A stretch of 64,000 nt of DNA, from contig OY540821.1 in NCBI GenBank assembly GCA_961205875.1, forward strand, positions 434,001 through 498,000. Direction: 5' to 3'. The position numbers and the translations under genes are program-made. Source of the DNA: Sialis fuliginosa (lineage: Eukaryota > Arthropoda > Insecta > Megaloptera > Sialidae). The stretch's first letter is position 1. Each line of letters opens with the position of its first letter. The notes below the pieces were generated by a model, which saw only the letters and a list, made by a program, of their open reading frames with translations, ran no database searches and was not told the DNA's origin. This document shows, in pieces, positions 41,033-51,002 of the stretch.

Positions 41033-41171
41033 TGCGGTGTTCACACCAAAGAAAACAAAACAGCAACACGGTGTTTGAAAACACGTCGTATTTAAAAATG
41101 CATAGGCTTTATTGCACTTTTGTCAAAAAGACACGATGTTGCTGTTTTGTTTTTTCGGTCTGAACACGGCA
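41033..41171. mobile_element. 139-bp PIF/Harbinger-type MITE, copy 2
   Basis: Same length and sequence as 29348-29486, but flanked by TAA (41030-41032 and 41172-41174) instead of TTA. Different 3-bp duplications prove two independent insertions. Confidence 0.9.
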
Positions 41172-41174
41172 TAA

Positions 41175-42000
41175 GGAATTCCTTTTTTATTTTAATTCTA
41201 AAAAATTTAATACTAAACTTTATTCTTCTTTAAACAAATAATTCTTTATTCTTATTTTAAATACTTAAAAACTAAGACTTATCTCTATCGATATTTCCTC
41301 TTGAATTTGTTAACACACCTATCTGTTTCTTTTCTATTAACTGTTTTTTTATTCAATATCTCTTTTTTTGTCTATAACTTTTGAATGTTCTTTGTTTAAA
41401 TTTTTTATTTCACTATCTATTATTTCCTCAACAACGCCTTGTGCGACAATCAAACTGCTTCTTTTCTACGACGCTGTATTAATTATTTCTTTATTATTTA
41501 TTTTAGCTTCTAATATTATTTTTTCTATACTAAAATTCACTTCACTTCTTCTAACTACTTTTTAACTTCTTATTTCTTTTTTAAACCACTTTTCTTCCTT
41601 CCACTTTATTTTATACTTTACTAATAATTAATATTATTTATATTTTACACCTTTCTTCCTTTCAAACCACTACTATATCTTTATACTAAACTTTTAATCT
41701 ATATATTTATATTCTTTTTTTTTTAAACAATACTATTCTGAGTCGTACACCCTGCTATATTTCTTCCACGACTGACTTGACCTATATTTTATCGACGCTT
41801 AGCTTACGCTCTTCTCACCCCTCGCCCCTTTAGAATATTTTTTTAACAATCACAACATCATACTAAACAGTAGTTCTCAAACAAATTACAATAAAATATT
41901 AAAACTAACTGTGACACCACAAAGTGACCTGTTACAATATACACAGTCGCGTGTATCAATCGATTCAACGATGAGCCACGACTGATAAGTGTATATATTG
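41175..42000. other. Pyrimidine-rich tract and possible LTR-like border
   Basis: From 41180 to about 41850 the plus strand is T/C-rich, like 20690-21960. At 41911-41940 GTGACACCACAAAGTGACCT lies just before TGTTACA, which might be an LTR or TIR edge, but no partner is found. No gene. Confidence 0.4.
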
Positions 42001-42445
42001 GGTGATTCTCTTGGGTCGTAAGAATTAACGAGATGATTTTCTTCTCTGGAACCTCTCCACTTTGTACGGATTCATAATTATTATTAAATATTTTAAATTA
42101 TAATAGGCCTATAGCCGCCGCCTCTTCTATTTTGCCTTTCTTGAAATAAGGTTTGTATTTCATTTTACTGATGAATTTTGTGCTATTGCCTGCAGGGGCA
42201 GTAGCTGTTTGTTGTCCTCCTCTTTTGTTCCACCATTTTTTTCCTTTTCTTTTTTTAAAATTGTTCTTTTTATATGAGGGGGTAGCCGTCACCAGTAGGA
42301 TAGCCGTCAGAGGTTTGGTAGCCGTCGCCGGTGGCGTACCTCTAGCACATATTCTTTGGGCTTCCTCCGCCACCCTATGATAGTACCCTATCCAAAAATA
42401 GGGAATGTTGGAATACGTGGTCCCCAAGTTTCTGTAAAAAAACAA
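41990..42445 (-). pseudogene. C-terminal part of an unrecognised TE protein (module A)
   Basis: Minus-strand frame 42098-42445: YSNIPYFWIGYYHRVAEEAQ, RICARGTPP, a K/R-rich insert (KKNNFKKRKGKKWWNKRGGQ), TATAPAGNSTKFISKMKYKP and YFKKGKIEEAAAIGLL-stop. The NxPxxWxGYYH and TATAPAGNSTKFIxKxKYKPYFKKG segments are the parts amplified in the 180-bp array at 44092-44990. Bases 41990-42150 recur at 46345-46510. I do not recognise the protein. Basic and Pro/Thr-rich, it could bind nucleic acid. Confidence 0.5.
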
Positions 42446-42598
42446 ATTTTAATATTAGTGAACCAATAAAGTTGATAAATACTTATGGCACATTTGCATT
42501 ACTGATATTTCTGAAACATGGAAAAAATGAAATATTAACAATTATATCTAATTACAAATATGAATTTGTAACAATTAAAAAATACATGTTATAACAGG

Positions 42599-43328
42599 TC
42601 AATTGAAAAGTCCCCGGCCTACCATAGTAAAACACATTTTTTTGGCAAAATTCGTTTTTTTTATTCAACATAATTCCCTTCAAGGGTGATACACTGATTA
42701 TAGCGACCCTCCAACTTTTCTATACCATTTTTGTAGTACGATTTGTCCTTTGCTTCAAAATAGGCCTCAGTTTCAAAAGTGAGCTCGCGTGGCACCCACT
42801 TTGCACAGAGCTTTCTCATACCCAAATATTCGTGAATGATATGATGTACACGTTCAGTTGATATCTTTAGAGTGCCTGCTACTTCATTCAATTTCAATTT
42901 ACGGTCATTCAAAATCATTTTGTGGATTTTTTTAATGTTTTCGTCGGTAACAACCTCTTTTGGGCGTCCATTGCGTTCACCGTCTTCGGTGCTCATTTCA
43001 CCACGTCTAAACTTAGCATACCAATCCTTGATGGTTGATTTTCCTGGGGCAGTGTCCGGAAACTCGTCATCAAGCCAAGTTTTTGCTTCAACTGTATTTT
43101 TTCCCTTCAAAAAGCAATATTTTATCAACACGCGAAATTCCTTTTTATCCATTTTTTTCACAATAACAAAAGTTGCTTCACTCAAAATGCTATAATTCAC
43201 AAACTAATGATCCGACAGCTGTCAAATTTATACACGCGTCTTTTGAAGGTTAGTGCTAACTAAAAATCATATGGATTCAATTCTAGTACCGCTATCTATG
43301 TGTCAGGCCGGGGACTTTTCAATTGACT
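42599..43328 (-). mobile_element. Internally deleted mariner element, ~730 bp
   Basis: Near-perfect terminal inverted repeats GTCAATTGAAAAGTCCCCGG + CCT occur at both ends (42599- and -43328). The only gene is the deletion-derived ORF described next. TA lies next to both ends but exact borders are uncertain. Low decay suggests recent activity. Confidence 0.85.
42661..43152 (-). CDS. mariner transposase deletion derivative: intact DNA-binding domain, no catalytic core
   Basis: A 163-codon uninterrupted frame from ATG 43150-43152. An upstream in-frame ATG at 43200 would add 16 residues, but MDKKEFRVLIKYCFLKGKNT is the usual mariner start. Residues 1-115 contain both helix-turn-helix motifs (KTWLDDEFPD, STIKDWYAKFRRGEMSTEDG, GRPKEVVTDENIKKIHKMIL, LKISTERVHHIIHEYLGMRK) through WVPRELTF. 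The frame then jumps to ETEAYFEAKDKSYYKNGIEK and GNYVE-stop, the normal C-terminus. The ~170-180-residue DDD catalytic region of a ~345-residue transposase is missing, yet the frame is kept. It cannot cut DNA. It could bind TIRs and act as a repressor (inference). Confidence 0.85.
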   Translation of the reverse strand: MDKKEFRVLIKYCFLKGKNTVEAKTWLDDEFPDTAPGKSTIKDWYAKFRRGEMSTEDGERNGRPKEVVTDENIKKIHKMILNDRKLKLNEVAGTLKISTERVHHIIHEYLGMRKLCAKWVPRELTFETEAYFEAKDKSYYKNGIEKLEGRYNQCITLEGNYVE

Positions 43329-43686
43329 TTATTGACCCATTGCATACAATATGTGTGAAATGGATCTTATTCGATTTCTTATGCATGTATTATGTGATTT
43401 TTTGGTAGCATACATACATATGTTAGTTCATTAATTTTAATGTTAATTTAATTATTTAACAATATCATAATTAGTGAATTAGAATAATCAAAATGCTATA
43501 GTACCAATCAGATCACTTGTAATACATTTAAATTTGCGAAATGGAAACGATGTAAAACATTATCTGATTCGTTGATTTAAAAAAAATGTTAATTACATAT
43601 TTGTAATTTGTTGATAATGATTAAAGTTTTTTTTAATTTAAACTAAAGTAACTAACTTAAGTTGAAAGAAAACAAATGAAAAATAT
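43329..43686. other. AT-rich spacer
   Basis: No supported feature. Confidence 0.35.
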
Positions 43687-44040
43687 TCACTGAGAGGGCA
43701 GTGTGCAAATTTGACTACGGGCCGTTTGTACGTGCCGGTCTTTGTGCATAGGGTTACTACTCCCGGAATTCCATCGGGCCCTAGATGTAGCTCTTCTGTT
43801 TCTAACATAGTCCACTTGTTTTAAAAAAACTCTTATTTCTTCTGTTCTGTGCCTTTCGGATAGCATCTGTGCTACGGAGAACTGTCCTTCAGGGTAATTC
43901 ACTACTATCAAATATAAAAATATTGGTCTTTTAAAACCATCATATTTATTTTGTATTTTTTGAACTTTCGCTCCTGTGGAATCTATACAGATACTACCAC
44001 CATACATTGAATGGACTTTATTCCACGACTGTATTTGCAC
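43687..44040 (-). pseudogene. TE protein N-terminal/middle fragment (IDSTG...QMLSERH)
   Basis: Minus strand 117 codons: SMYGGSICIDSTGAKVQKIQ, KRPIFLYLIVVNYPEGQFSV, AQMLSERHRTEEIRVFLKQ, then an Arg/Ser-rich tail. The SIDATGxxxxK...IFLYxIV...PVxQMLSExHxxxxI pattern belongs to insect transposon proteins that also carry a C-terminal Ulp1-like protease, such as the gene at 47550-49300. The D of IDSTG may be a catalytic Asp. It runs, in another frame, directly into the 180-bp tandem array. Confidence 0.5.
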
Positions 44041-44990
44041 CAGTATTCCGATACATTATTGTAAATAGTTTTTTTTGTGTTTGGCTTTCTTGAAATAAGG
44101 TTTGTATTTCTTTTTATTAATGAATTTTGTGCTATTGCCTGCAGGGGCAGTAGCGGTGCTACTGCTTGTTGGGACAGCAGTACTACGGTCGTATATTGTT
44201 TTAGCGTGATAAAAACCACGCCAGTATTCCGGTGCATTATTGTAAATTGTTTTTTTGTGTCTGCCTTTCTTGAAATAAGGTTTGTATTTCTTTTTATTAA
44301 TGAATTTTGTGCTATTGCCTGCAGGGGCAGTAGCGGTGCTACTGCTTGTTGGGACAGCAGTACTACGGTCGTATATTGTTTTAGCGTGATAAAAACCACG
44401 CCAGTATTCCGGTGCATTATTGTAAATTGTTTTTTTGTGTCTGCCTTTCTTGAAATAAGGTTTGTATTTCTTTTTATTAATGAATTTTGTGCTATTGCCT
44501 GCAGGGGCAGTAGCGGTGCTACTGCTTGTTGGGACAGCAGTACTACGGTCGTATATTGTTTTAGCGTGATAAAAACCACGCCAGTATTCCGGTGCATTAT
44601 TGTAAATTGTTTTTTTGTGTCTGCCTTTCTTGAAATAAGGTTTGTATTTCTTTTTATTAATGAATTTTGTGCTATTGCCTGCAGGGGCAGTAGCGGTGCT
44701 ACTGCTTGTTGGGACAGCAGTACTACGGTCGTATATTGTTTTAGCGTGATAAAAACCACGCCAGTATTCCGGTGCATTATTGTAAATTGTTTTTTTGTGT
44801 CTGCCTTTCTTGAAATAAGGTTTGTATTTCTTTTTATTAATTAATTTTGTGCTATTGTCTGCGGGGGCAGTAGCGGTGCTACTGGCCTGTTTGGACAGCA
44901 GTACCACAATCGTAAATTGTTTTGGCATGGTAAAAACCACGCCAGTACTCTGATACATTATTGTAAATAGTTTTTTTGTGGGATTTGGGA
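44041..44990 (-). repeat. 180-bp coding tandem array (four identical units plus diverged edges)
   Basis: Period exactly 180 bp. Text at 44101, 44281, 44461 and 44641 is identical line by line, and a fifth unit from 44821 is diverged. Since 180 is divisible by three and the unit has no stop in several frames, long ORFs exist on the minus strand (44056-45063 and 43983-44777) and on the plus strand (44077-44844). The frame matching the single-copy modules elsewhere is minus: PEYWRGFYHAKTIYDRSTAV, PTSSSTATAPAGNSTKFINK, KKYKPYFKKGRHKKTIYNNA. Whether it is translated is unknown. Confidence 0.9.
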
Positions 44991-45066
44991 GAAATAAAAC
45001 AATAATAACTGGAAATAAAATATTTATTTTATTAAAATATACATACAGAAATTTTGTACACATAGA

Positions 45067-45195
45067 TTATTTATTAAATGGATGAGGGGGAGGTCTCTTC
45101 GGTTCTTGATGAGGGGGCGACGGGGAGTCCGGAGTTGTTGGATTCAGCGGGGCTGGTGCCATAAACAGCTGGGCTGGTGTTATTCTCCTCGGCAC
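45067..45195 (-). other. Pro-rich C-terminal exon candidate
   Basis: Minus strand RRITPAQLFMAPAPLNPTTP, DSPSPPHQEPKRPPPHPFNK, then TAA (45067-45069) and AATAAA-like sequence downstream. GC-rich compared with flanks. An AG-type acceptor candidate lies just upstream near 45196. No family recognised. It may be the true C-terminus of the transcript that the array modules belong to. Confidence 0.4.
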
Positions 45196-45537
45196 TACGT
45201 AAAAGTCATTACTATTTTAATACCGTTGTTTACTTTTTTGTGCGAATGTTGTCAAATACTTCATGAATCTCCAAGAGAACTGTCATATAAGATTGATATC
45301 TCATTTGAATGTACTTGCAAGCTAGTAAATTTTACTAGATGGGCTGTAATACTGGACATTACATAAATAAAATAACAATGCAAAATGAAAGTTTTTATTT
45401 TGTATTTAAATATTGTTTTAATGAAATTAATTTCTATTTTATAAATTTAATAAAAAACAAATTATTAATAAAAAAATTGTTTTAACAACTTAACAAGAAA
45501 AAAAATGTATTTTATATTTAAAAATGTTCAAAAAAAT
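45196..45537. other. Spacer
   Basis: A plus-strand frame (45220-45363) with several Cys (LCECCQILHESP) has no recognisable family. Otherwise AT-rich. Confidence 0.3.
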
Positions 45538-46330
45538 TTCCATATTTTTCTAAACATAGCTCTATTCTTTTTAAAAAAACCTTTATGAGTGGCGTTATAA
45601 ATTCCATCTCGGGAAATGGCTCTACAGGCCTCAATAATTCTGTTTTTTAATTCTTGGATCGACTTTGGCCGTACACTTTATTTTTTAAATAACCTCACAA
45701 ATAAAAATCCACTGGATCTGGGGGGTCATTGTATTGGGCCACGAGTGTCAATCCACCGATCTTTGTATTCACCATTTAAATGTTAGATAGCTGTATGACA
45801 ATTATGTGCAGGGCAACCGTCTTGCATAATCCACATGTTCCGTCTTATTTCAAGTGGCAAATTTTCTAGGAAGCTTTTCTTTTAATAAATCTGTATAATT
45901 TGCCCCATTAAAATTTTCTTGGTAGAAATAAAGGCCAATTAACGTATTTCCTACAATGCCACACCACACATTTATAGAAAAATAAACCTGTGAATTTGAA
46001 TTTATTTGCCAATGTGGATTTTCCGTGGCCCAATAAACAGAATTTTTTCTGTCCATAAAATATTGTCAAGAATATTTATGTTTATATTTAATAGATCTTC
46101 TATAATACTTAAAAAATGTAATCTTCGAAGATCGTCACCTATGTTTAAAGAATTGGTAATGTCGGCACGAAACGGTCTATTTCCATTTTATTTTAAAATT
46201 CTTCTCATTGTTTCAGGAGACATATCGATTATTCTACTAACAGTATGGGGGGATAATTGAGGGCTTTCCTTAAATAGCAAAAATACGCTATGATCGAGTT
46301 TAAAATCTCTTTTTCTTTTAATTCTAATTT
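45538..46330 (-). pseudogene. DD41D mariner-like transposase, near full catalytic part
   Basis: Minus strand in order: NPQLSPHTVSRIIDMSPETM, ILDNILWTEKILF, YWATENPHWQINSNSQVYFS, INVWCGIVGNTLIGLYFYQE, NFNGANYTDLL, NLPLEIRRNMWIMQDGCPAH, YKDRWIDTRGPIQ, SIQELKNRIIEACRAIS. QDGCPAH holds the second Asp. The region around the third is damaged (PPRSSGF for PPRSPDL). Multiple stops and shifts. It lies between two copies of the 46345/41990 repeat, suggesting insertion into that repeat family. Confidence 0.8.
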
Positions 46331-46344
46331 TATTATCTTTGGAC

Positions 46345-46925
46345 AGTGTATATATTGGGTGATTTTCTTGGGTCGTAAGTATTAACGAGACGATTTTCTT
46401 CTCTGGAACCTCTCCACTTTGTACGGATTCATAATTATTATTGAATATTTTTAATTATAATGTACCTAAAGCCACCGCCTCTTCTATTTTGCCTTTCTTG
46501 AAATAAGGTTTGTATTTTTTTTTTACTGATGAATTTTGTGCTATTGCCTGCAGGGGTAGTAGCGGTGCTACTGCTTGTTTGGACTTCATACAGTACCACA
46601 ATCGTTAATTGTTTTGGCATGGTAAAAACCACGCCAGTACTCTGATTCATTATTGTAAATAGTTTTTTTTTGTGTTTGCCTTTCTTGAAATAAGATTTGT
46701 ATTTCTTTTTATTGATGAATTCTGTGCTATTGCCTGCAGAGGCAGTAGCGGTGCTACCGCCTGTTTGGACTTCATACAGTACCACAATCGTAAATTGTTT
46801 TGGCATGGTAAAAACCACGCCAGTACTCTGATTCATTATTGTAAATAGTTTTTTTGTGGGATTTGGGAGAAATAAAACAATAATGACTGGAAATAAAATA
46901 TTTATTTTATTAAAATATACAGTGC
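46345..46925 (-). repeat. Second module array: two ~185-bp units plus shared flanks
   Basis: 46345-46510 matches 41990-42150 (GTGTATATATTGGGTGATT, GGAACCTCTCCACTTTGTAC). Two module units follow: TATTPAGNSTKFIS and TATASAGNSTEFINKKKYKS with STGVVFTMPKQLTIVV between. 46850-46920 matches 44970-45045 (GGGATTTGGGAGAAATAAAA). So the array at 44 kb, the single unit at 42.1 kb and this pair derive from one ancestral unit. Confidence 0.75.
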
Positions 46926-47040
46926 GTTCACGATGAAAGGAACAAATTCGTTTAAAATTCAGGTAATTATTTTGTGGAAAAACGCTCGGACCCGTCGATT
47001 AGTATTTTTAGTTGCGGATTTTTTGACATAAGAAAATTGT

Positions 47041-47540
47041 ATACAGGGTGTCTGAAGAAGAACATATGCAGTCATCATTGATTTTTTTAAATGGAACACC
47101 CTATATATTATGCCATTTTTGAATTGTGCGATAAATTCTGAACACTTTTTGTATAACATATCATATCTTTAAAATCAGCGGTTTTCGGAATAGTGACGTT
47201 TGAAAATTGATATTTTGAAATACACACAAGTTAAATAAAATGTTTAAATTGAACAAATACACCTTGAACATTTATTTAAAAGCCAACAAAAACAACCTGG
47301 TATGGCAAAATAAGAAAAATGAAAAAAATAAAAAAAAAGTTCAATGTTTTTTTTTTGCCACACCAGGTTGTTTTTGTTGGCTTTTAAAAAAATGTTCAAG
47401 GTGTATTTGTTCAATTTAAACATTTTATTTGTCTTGTGTGTATTTCAAAATATCAATTTTCAAACGTCATTATTCCGAAACCCGCTGATTTTAGAGATAT
47501 GGTATGTTATACAAAAAGTGTTGTATTTCACAATAATCTT
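47041..47540. mobile_element. TACAGGGTG-type element with a ~155-bp-arm palindrome
   Basis: TACAGGGTGTCTGAAGAAGA at 47041 is a Tc1/mariner-like end. Between about 47150 and 47522 two arms are near-complementary (CAAGGTGTATTTGTTCAATT, CCAGGTTGTTTTTGTTGGCT on one side and their complements on the other). The expected right TIR is not found. Open frames within are palindrome artefacts. Confidence 0.6.
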
Positions 47541-47549
47541 TTTTTTTCC

Positions 47550-49300
47550 CTAATGACGTACGCCTTTTCTTGTTCTAGAAGGCATTTTAATGAAGCAAAA
47601 TACTCCTGTGTTGTTTGAAATCCCATTGGGGGCAATGTTATCAGAGGAATTTGAGTAATTTTTTTTTTCATGATCGGTGTCAAATATTAAGTTTCGTAAT
47701 TGAACGTGTTTTTTTTTGTTTTTTATTTTTATTGAGTCTGTTTCGTTTATTAGTAGATGTACTATTCCTTTTCGTATATTAGGCATATCACATTCGCTAA
47801 AAAAATAGTATGAACTCGTCACGATTATTATAGGTTGGCGATTTTGCATCGCATTGATGTGGCACGTCCTTTGGAACAAATGTTTTCCATTCGCTCCAGT
47901 CAAATGTCCTGTACGGTCGACAATGACGATTTATAAATTGTAATATTCCGTCAATTAGGTTTTGTTGTGGATCCATATGCATAGAGTCCACATATATCAA
48001 ACAATGATGGTTTAAATTTACTAGCAGAAGTCCCCAATGGCTATCTATTCTTCGACCTATAAGCATAATCCAAACTGGATGCTTTCAAACTTTAGCTTTT
48101 TGAGCCCATTTTAAAAACCCGACACTCTCTTTGTATGTATCATAATGCCCTCAGTTATGTATGTTTTAAAACATAATATATCCAACTCATTTTGCTCTGC
48201 TACATTTTGGGAATATAATGAAAAACTGTTCATTATAACATCATGTAGTTGTTGATTCTCTGCAAGTGTACTCCACGATCTTTCATCAATTATCATGCCA
48301 TATAGTTTTTTAGTTTTTTTTTATAGTAATTTGGTGGATATGATGATGTTTTTACTAAAGTTTCAATGTTTTTGATTTTGATCAGGTCCTGTTAGCTCGA
48401 TGATTTAAACATTTTTATATTTTCTTGTTTAGCTGTTATTTCAAGTTGATTTTGAATTATTGTTTGCTGCGGATATTTTTGAGAATTTTTTTCCAGTTGT
48501 ACTGTTAAGTTGGGGATTTAAAAAAACTTATTTTGCTTACGTTTCTTTTGCTCTTTTCTAGATAGCCAATATTCTTCATACAAAATTTTGCAATTTTCTT
48601 TTTGTCTTCTCTCTTTCAGTCTTTAGTGGAAAATCTTGTTCGAGGAGCCTGCCGAGTAATAATGTTTCTTGTGTTTGAATAAATCGTGGTGCTAAAAGTT
48701 TACTGCGAGAATTGAAGATTAGGTATTTAATCATTTTTTGCCAGTTTTCAACGGAACTATTGGAATCACGTAATAAATTGAACTTGCAAATCTGAACTGC
48801 TGACCAGAGGGGAAAATATGGAATCCAGGTATTTAAAAGGTATTTTATAAATTCAACATTTTTGTATGGGTCCGAATCTTGTATGGTAGAATTATTTGGG
48901 TTTTCTGCTAATTTAAAAATTAATTGATAAAAATCTTTATAATACATTGACTCAAATTTTTTTGATGTTTCCGTAAATTCTTCAATAAAGATTTTTTCCA
49001 CAAAAAAAGTTCTTGGTATCTGACTGTCACTAGTATAATGTGAATTTATATTACATAAACTATCTTTAATTACTCGACGCTCTATGCCACTTATCTTTAT
49101 TGAAGATATAATTCAAAACTTTTGAAAAATATCGCGAGCTTTTTCCAAGCTATCGGAATGAATAAGAGCTATTACGGTATTTATGGCGATACTCGATTGT
49201 ATTTCATTAAGGCCTAATTTGTATATTTTTCACAGAGCGGTTTTTAGCATATGAGAAGAACATATGTGCAAAACGGTAAGTTGGGGAAGACGTGAAGAGT
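47550..49300 (-). pseudogene. Transposon gene with C-terminal Ulp1/C48-type protease, inactivated
   Basis: Minus strand from 49300: LPQLTVLHICSSHMLKTA, KIYKLGLNEIQSSIAINTVI, FVEKIFIEEFTETSKKFESM, then TWIPYFPLWSAVQICKFNLL, NSSVENWQKMIKYLI, then YGMIIDERSWSTLAENQQLH, SFSLYSQNVAEQN, then the protease RIDSHWGLLLVNLNHHCLIY, VDSMHMDPQQNLIDGILQFI, FDWSEWKTFVPKDVPHQCDA, KSPTYNNRDEF. H (SHWG), D (VDSM) and Q (PHQ) of the C48 triad/oxyanion set are present. The catalytic Cys after YNN reads Arg (CGT). The tail MPNIRKGIVHLLIN is usual for the family. Several stops. C48 domains occur in several DNA-transposon groups. Confidence 0.75.
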
Positions 49301-50139
49301 TTTGATATGAGCCGTTGATTTTGAAAGTGGCCTAACTCCATTTTTCAATTTTTTTTTGTTGACTGTAGTAACGTGTATAATAAGAAGTAAACTATCATAA
49401 AAAACAATTTTTGGTTAAATATATTCAAAGGAAAAAAAATTTTTGAACACATTAATTTTCACAATTAATTTCAAGTTAAAAAGTTTATTTTGAAAGTGGC
49501 CTAACTCCACTTCATTATTAATAATGTTGTTTTATTTACCACAATAGCTGGAAAACGAAAGCTTTCTATGGAAAATGTTTGGTACAAAAGTTTTAGGATT
49601 TGGCGGGGCAAACCCAATGAAGGTAACAATTTTGACGTTGAGTGGAGGTTTTAAGGTCATTTTGGGGTCAGCAATTTATTTTTAAATAGAAATTTAGTTA
49701 TTTTTTTGCAGATGTGTATTTTACAAATAAATCGGAATAACTTTTGTTTGAAAAGTTTTTTTTTTAATTTTAATTTTAACGTAATTTTTAAAAAAAATTT
49801 ACATCAAAAAAAATTTTTTGTGATCAAAAATTTTGAAATTATTATCTTAAATGTTTGAGGAAAAATGCAGTTTAAAAAAATAATTTTTTTATAATTTCAT
49901 AAATTTTTAAAGCAAAAAAATTTTTTTTTAATGTTACAAAATTGAAATTTTTTACAAAACTTTTCAGACAAAAGTTATTTCTTTTTTTCTGCAAAATACG
50001 AAACTTCAAAAAAATAAATAGATTTATTACATAACGAACATTTTTTGTTTATACACTTTTATGGTTATTTATAACCATATTTGATTTATTGAGCAAAAAG
50101 TACAAAAATTCAACAATATTTACTAAAAAAAATTATTTT
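49301..50139. other. AT-rich stretch, no gene
   Basis: TGAAAGTGGCCTAACTCCA occurs at about 49322 and 49491, a short direct repeat. A/T homopolymer-rich after 49680. Nothing codes. Confidence 0.4.
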
Positions 50140-50450
50140 TTTTCAAATAACGTATTTGCGCCATCCTTTATTTTCTTCTGCTTTGGACAATTTCGTCGAA
50201 TATAGCCTTTTCCACCACAACTATAGTATTTGAAGTTCGACTTCATTTCCTTGCTTTTCCCACTGTCAGCACTTTCGACTAATTCTTCTGACTAGTGTTA
50301 AACTTACATGTACATTGACTTCTTGTTTTCGATGCTATCAGTGCTGTCAGCTCTTCCTTCCTTTCGGCTTGCTGTTGTCTTCTTTTTTCATCAGACGTTA
50401 GTGTTGGGGCTGGTAACAAATTCCAACACAGTTTTTTGGTATTCTTTTAT
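50140..50450 (-). pseudogene. Ty1/copia gag zinc-knuckle fragment
   Basis: Minus strand SADSGKSKEMKSNFKYYSCG, then GKGYIRRNCPKQKK, a CCHC-like knuckle with one Cys changed to Tyr (usual CYNCGKxGHIxRxCP). Together with the gag N-terminal parts at 51735-52445 (same strand) it indicates a copia element. No protease, integrase or RT seen nearby. Confidence 0.65.
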
Positions 50451-50778
50451 TTTGTAGTGGACTGTATTTCTGTATCTTTATAATAACATTTGATAATTGT
50501 TGAATATGAGATAATTAATAAGGATTTTATTCTTTTTATTTTATTTATCTTTTTATAATACCACAATAATTTTTGATCTTGAGTATTATTTTATTTATGA
50601 TTGTTGATTGTTTTTCATAGACTTCTATATTTAATTTTATAATGCAAATTACTATTCTACAAACATGTTATCGTTAACAGTTAGCACTTGCAACAAGTTG
50701 ATGAATGTTTGCTGTTCCTCTGATCTCGCCCACCAAGCTTGACGAAGGCTTTCGTACACATCTGGCAATGTATCTAAT

Positions 50779-50913
50779 AATTTTACGTAAATACAATATA
50801 ATATGAAACTTTTCTAACCTTTAAATCGTAATTAAGCGGAGATGTCAATGGATTAATTTCAATATACCATTAAAGACACGTTTGCAAAAATGTTCAATAA
50901 ACAGTCAAAGGTG
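50779..50913. repeat. ~165-bp repeat family, partial unit 1
   Basis: ACGTAAATACAATATAATAT...AAAGACACGTTTGCAAAAATG...CAGTCAAAGGTGATTTT. Further copies lie at 50921-51008 (interrupted by a LINE, resumes 51673), 54185-54500 (two units) and 55662-56160 (three units). Confidence 0.8.
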
Positions 50914-51002
50914 ATTTTTTTCACAAATATTTGTGTACCTGTATAGAATAACGTAAATACAATATAATCTGAAACTTTTCTAACCTTTAAATCGTAATTA
51001 AG

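Noticed and set aside
43983-44777. 264-codon minus-strand frame through the tandem array
   Set aside because: Alternative frame of the same repeats. The module conserved at 42.1 and 46.5 kb is in the other minus frame.
44077-44844. 255-codon open frame on the plus strand, Cys/Phe-rich
   Set aside because: It is only the complement of the 180-bp tandem array. The homologous single-copy modules support the minus-strand frame instead.
44041-44990. CRISPR-like regular repeats
   Set aside because: There are no short repeats with unique spacers. It is a contiguous 180-bp tandem repeat in a eukaryotic genome.
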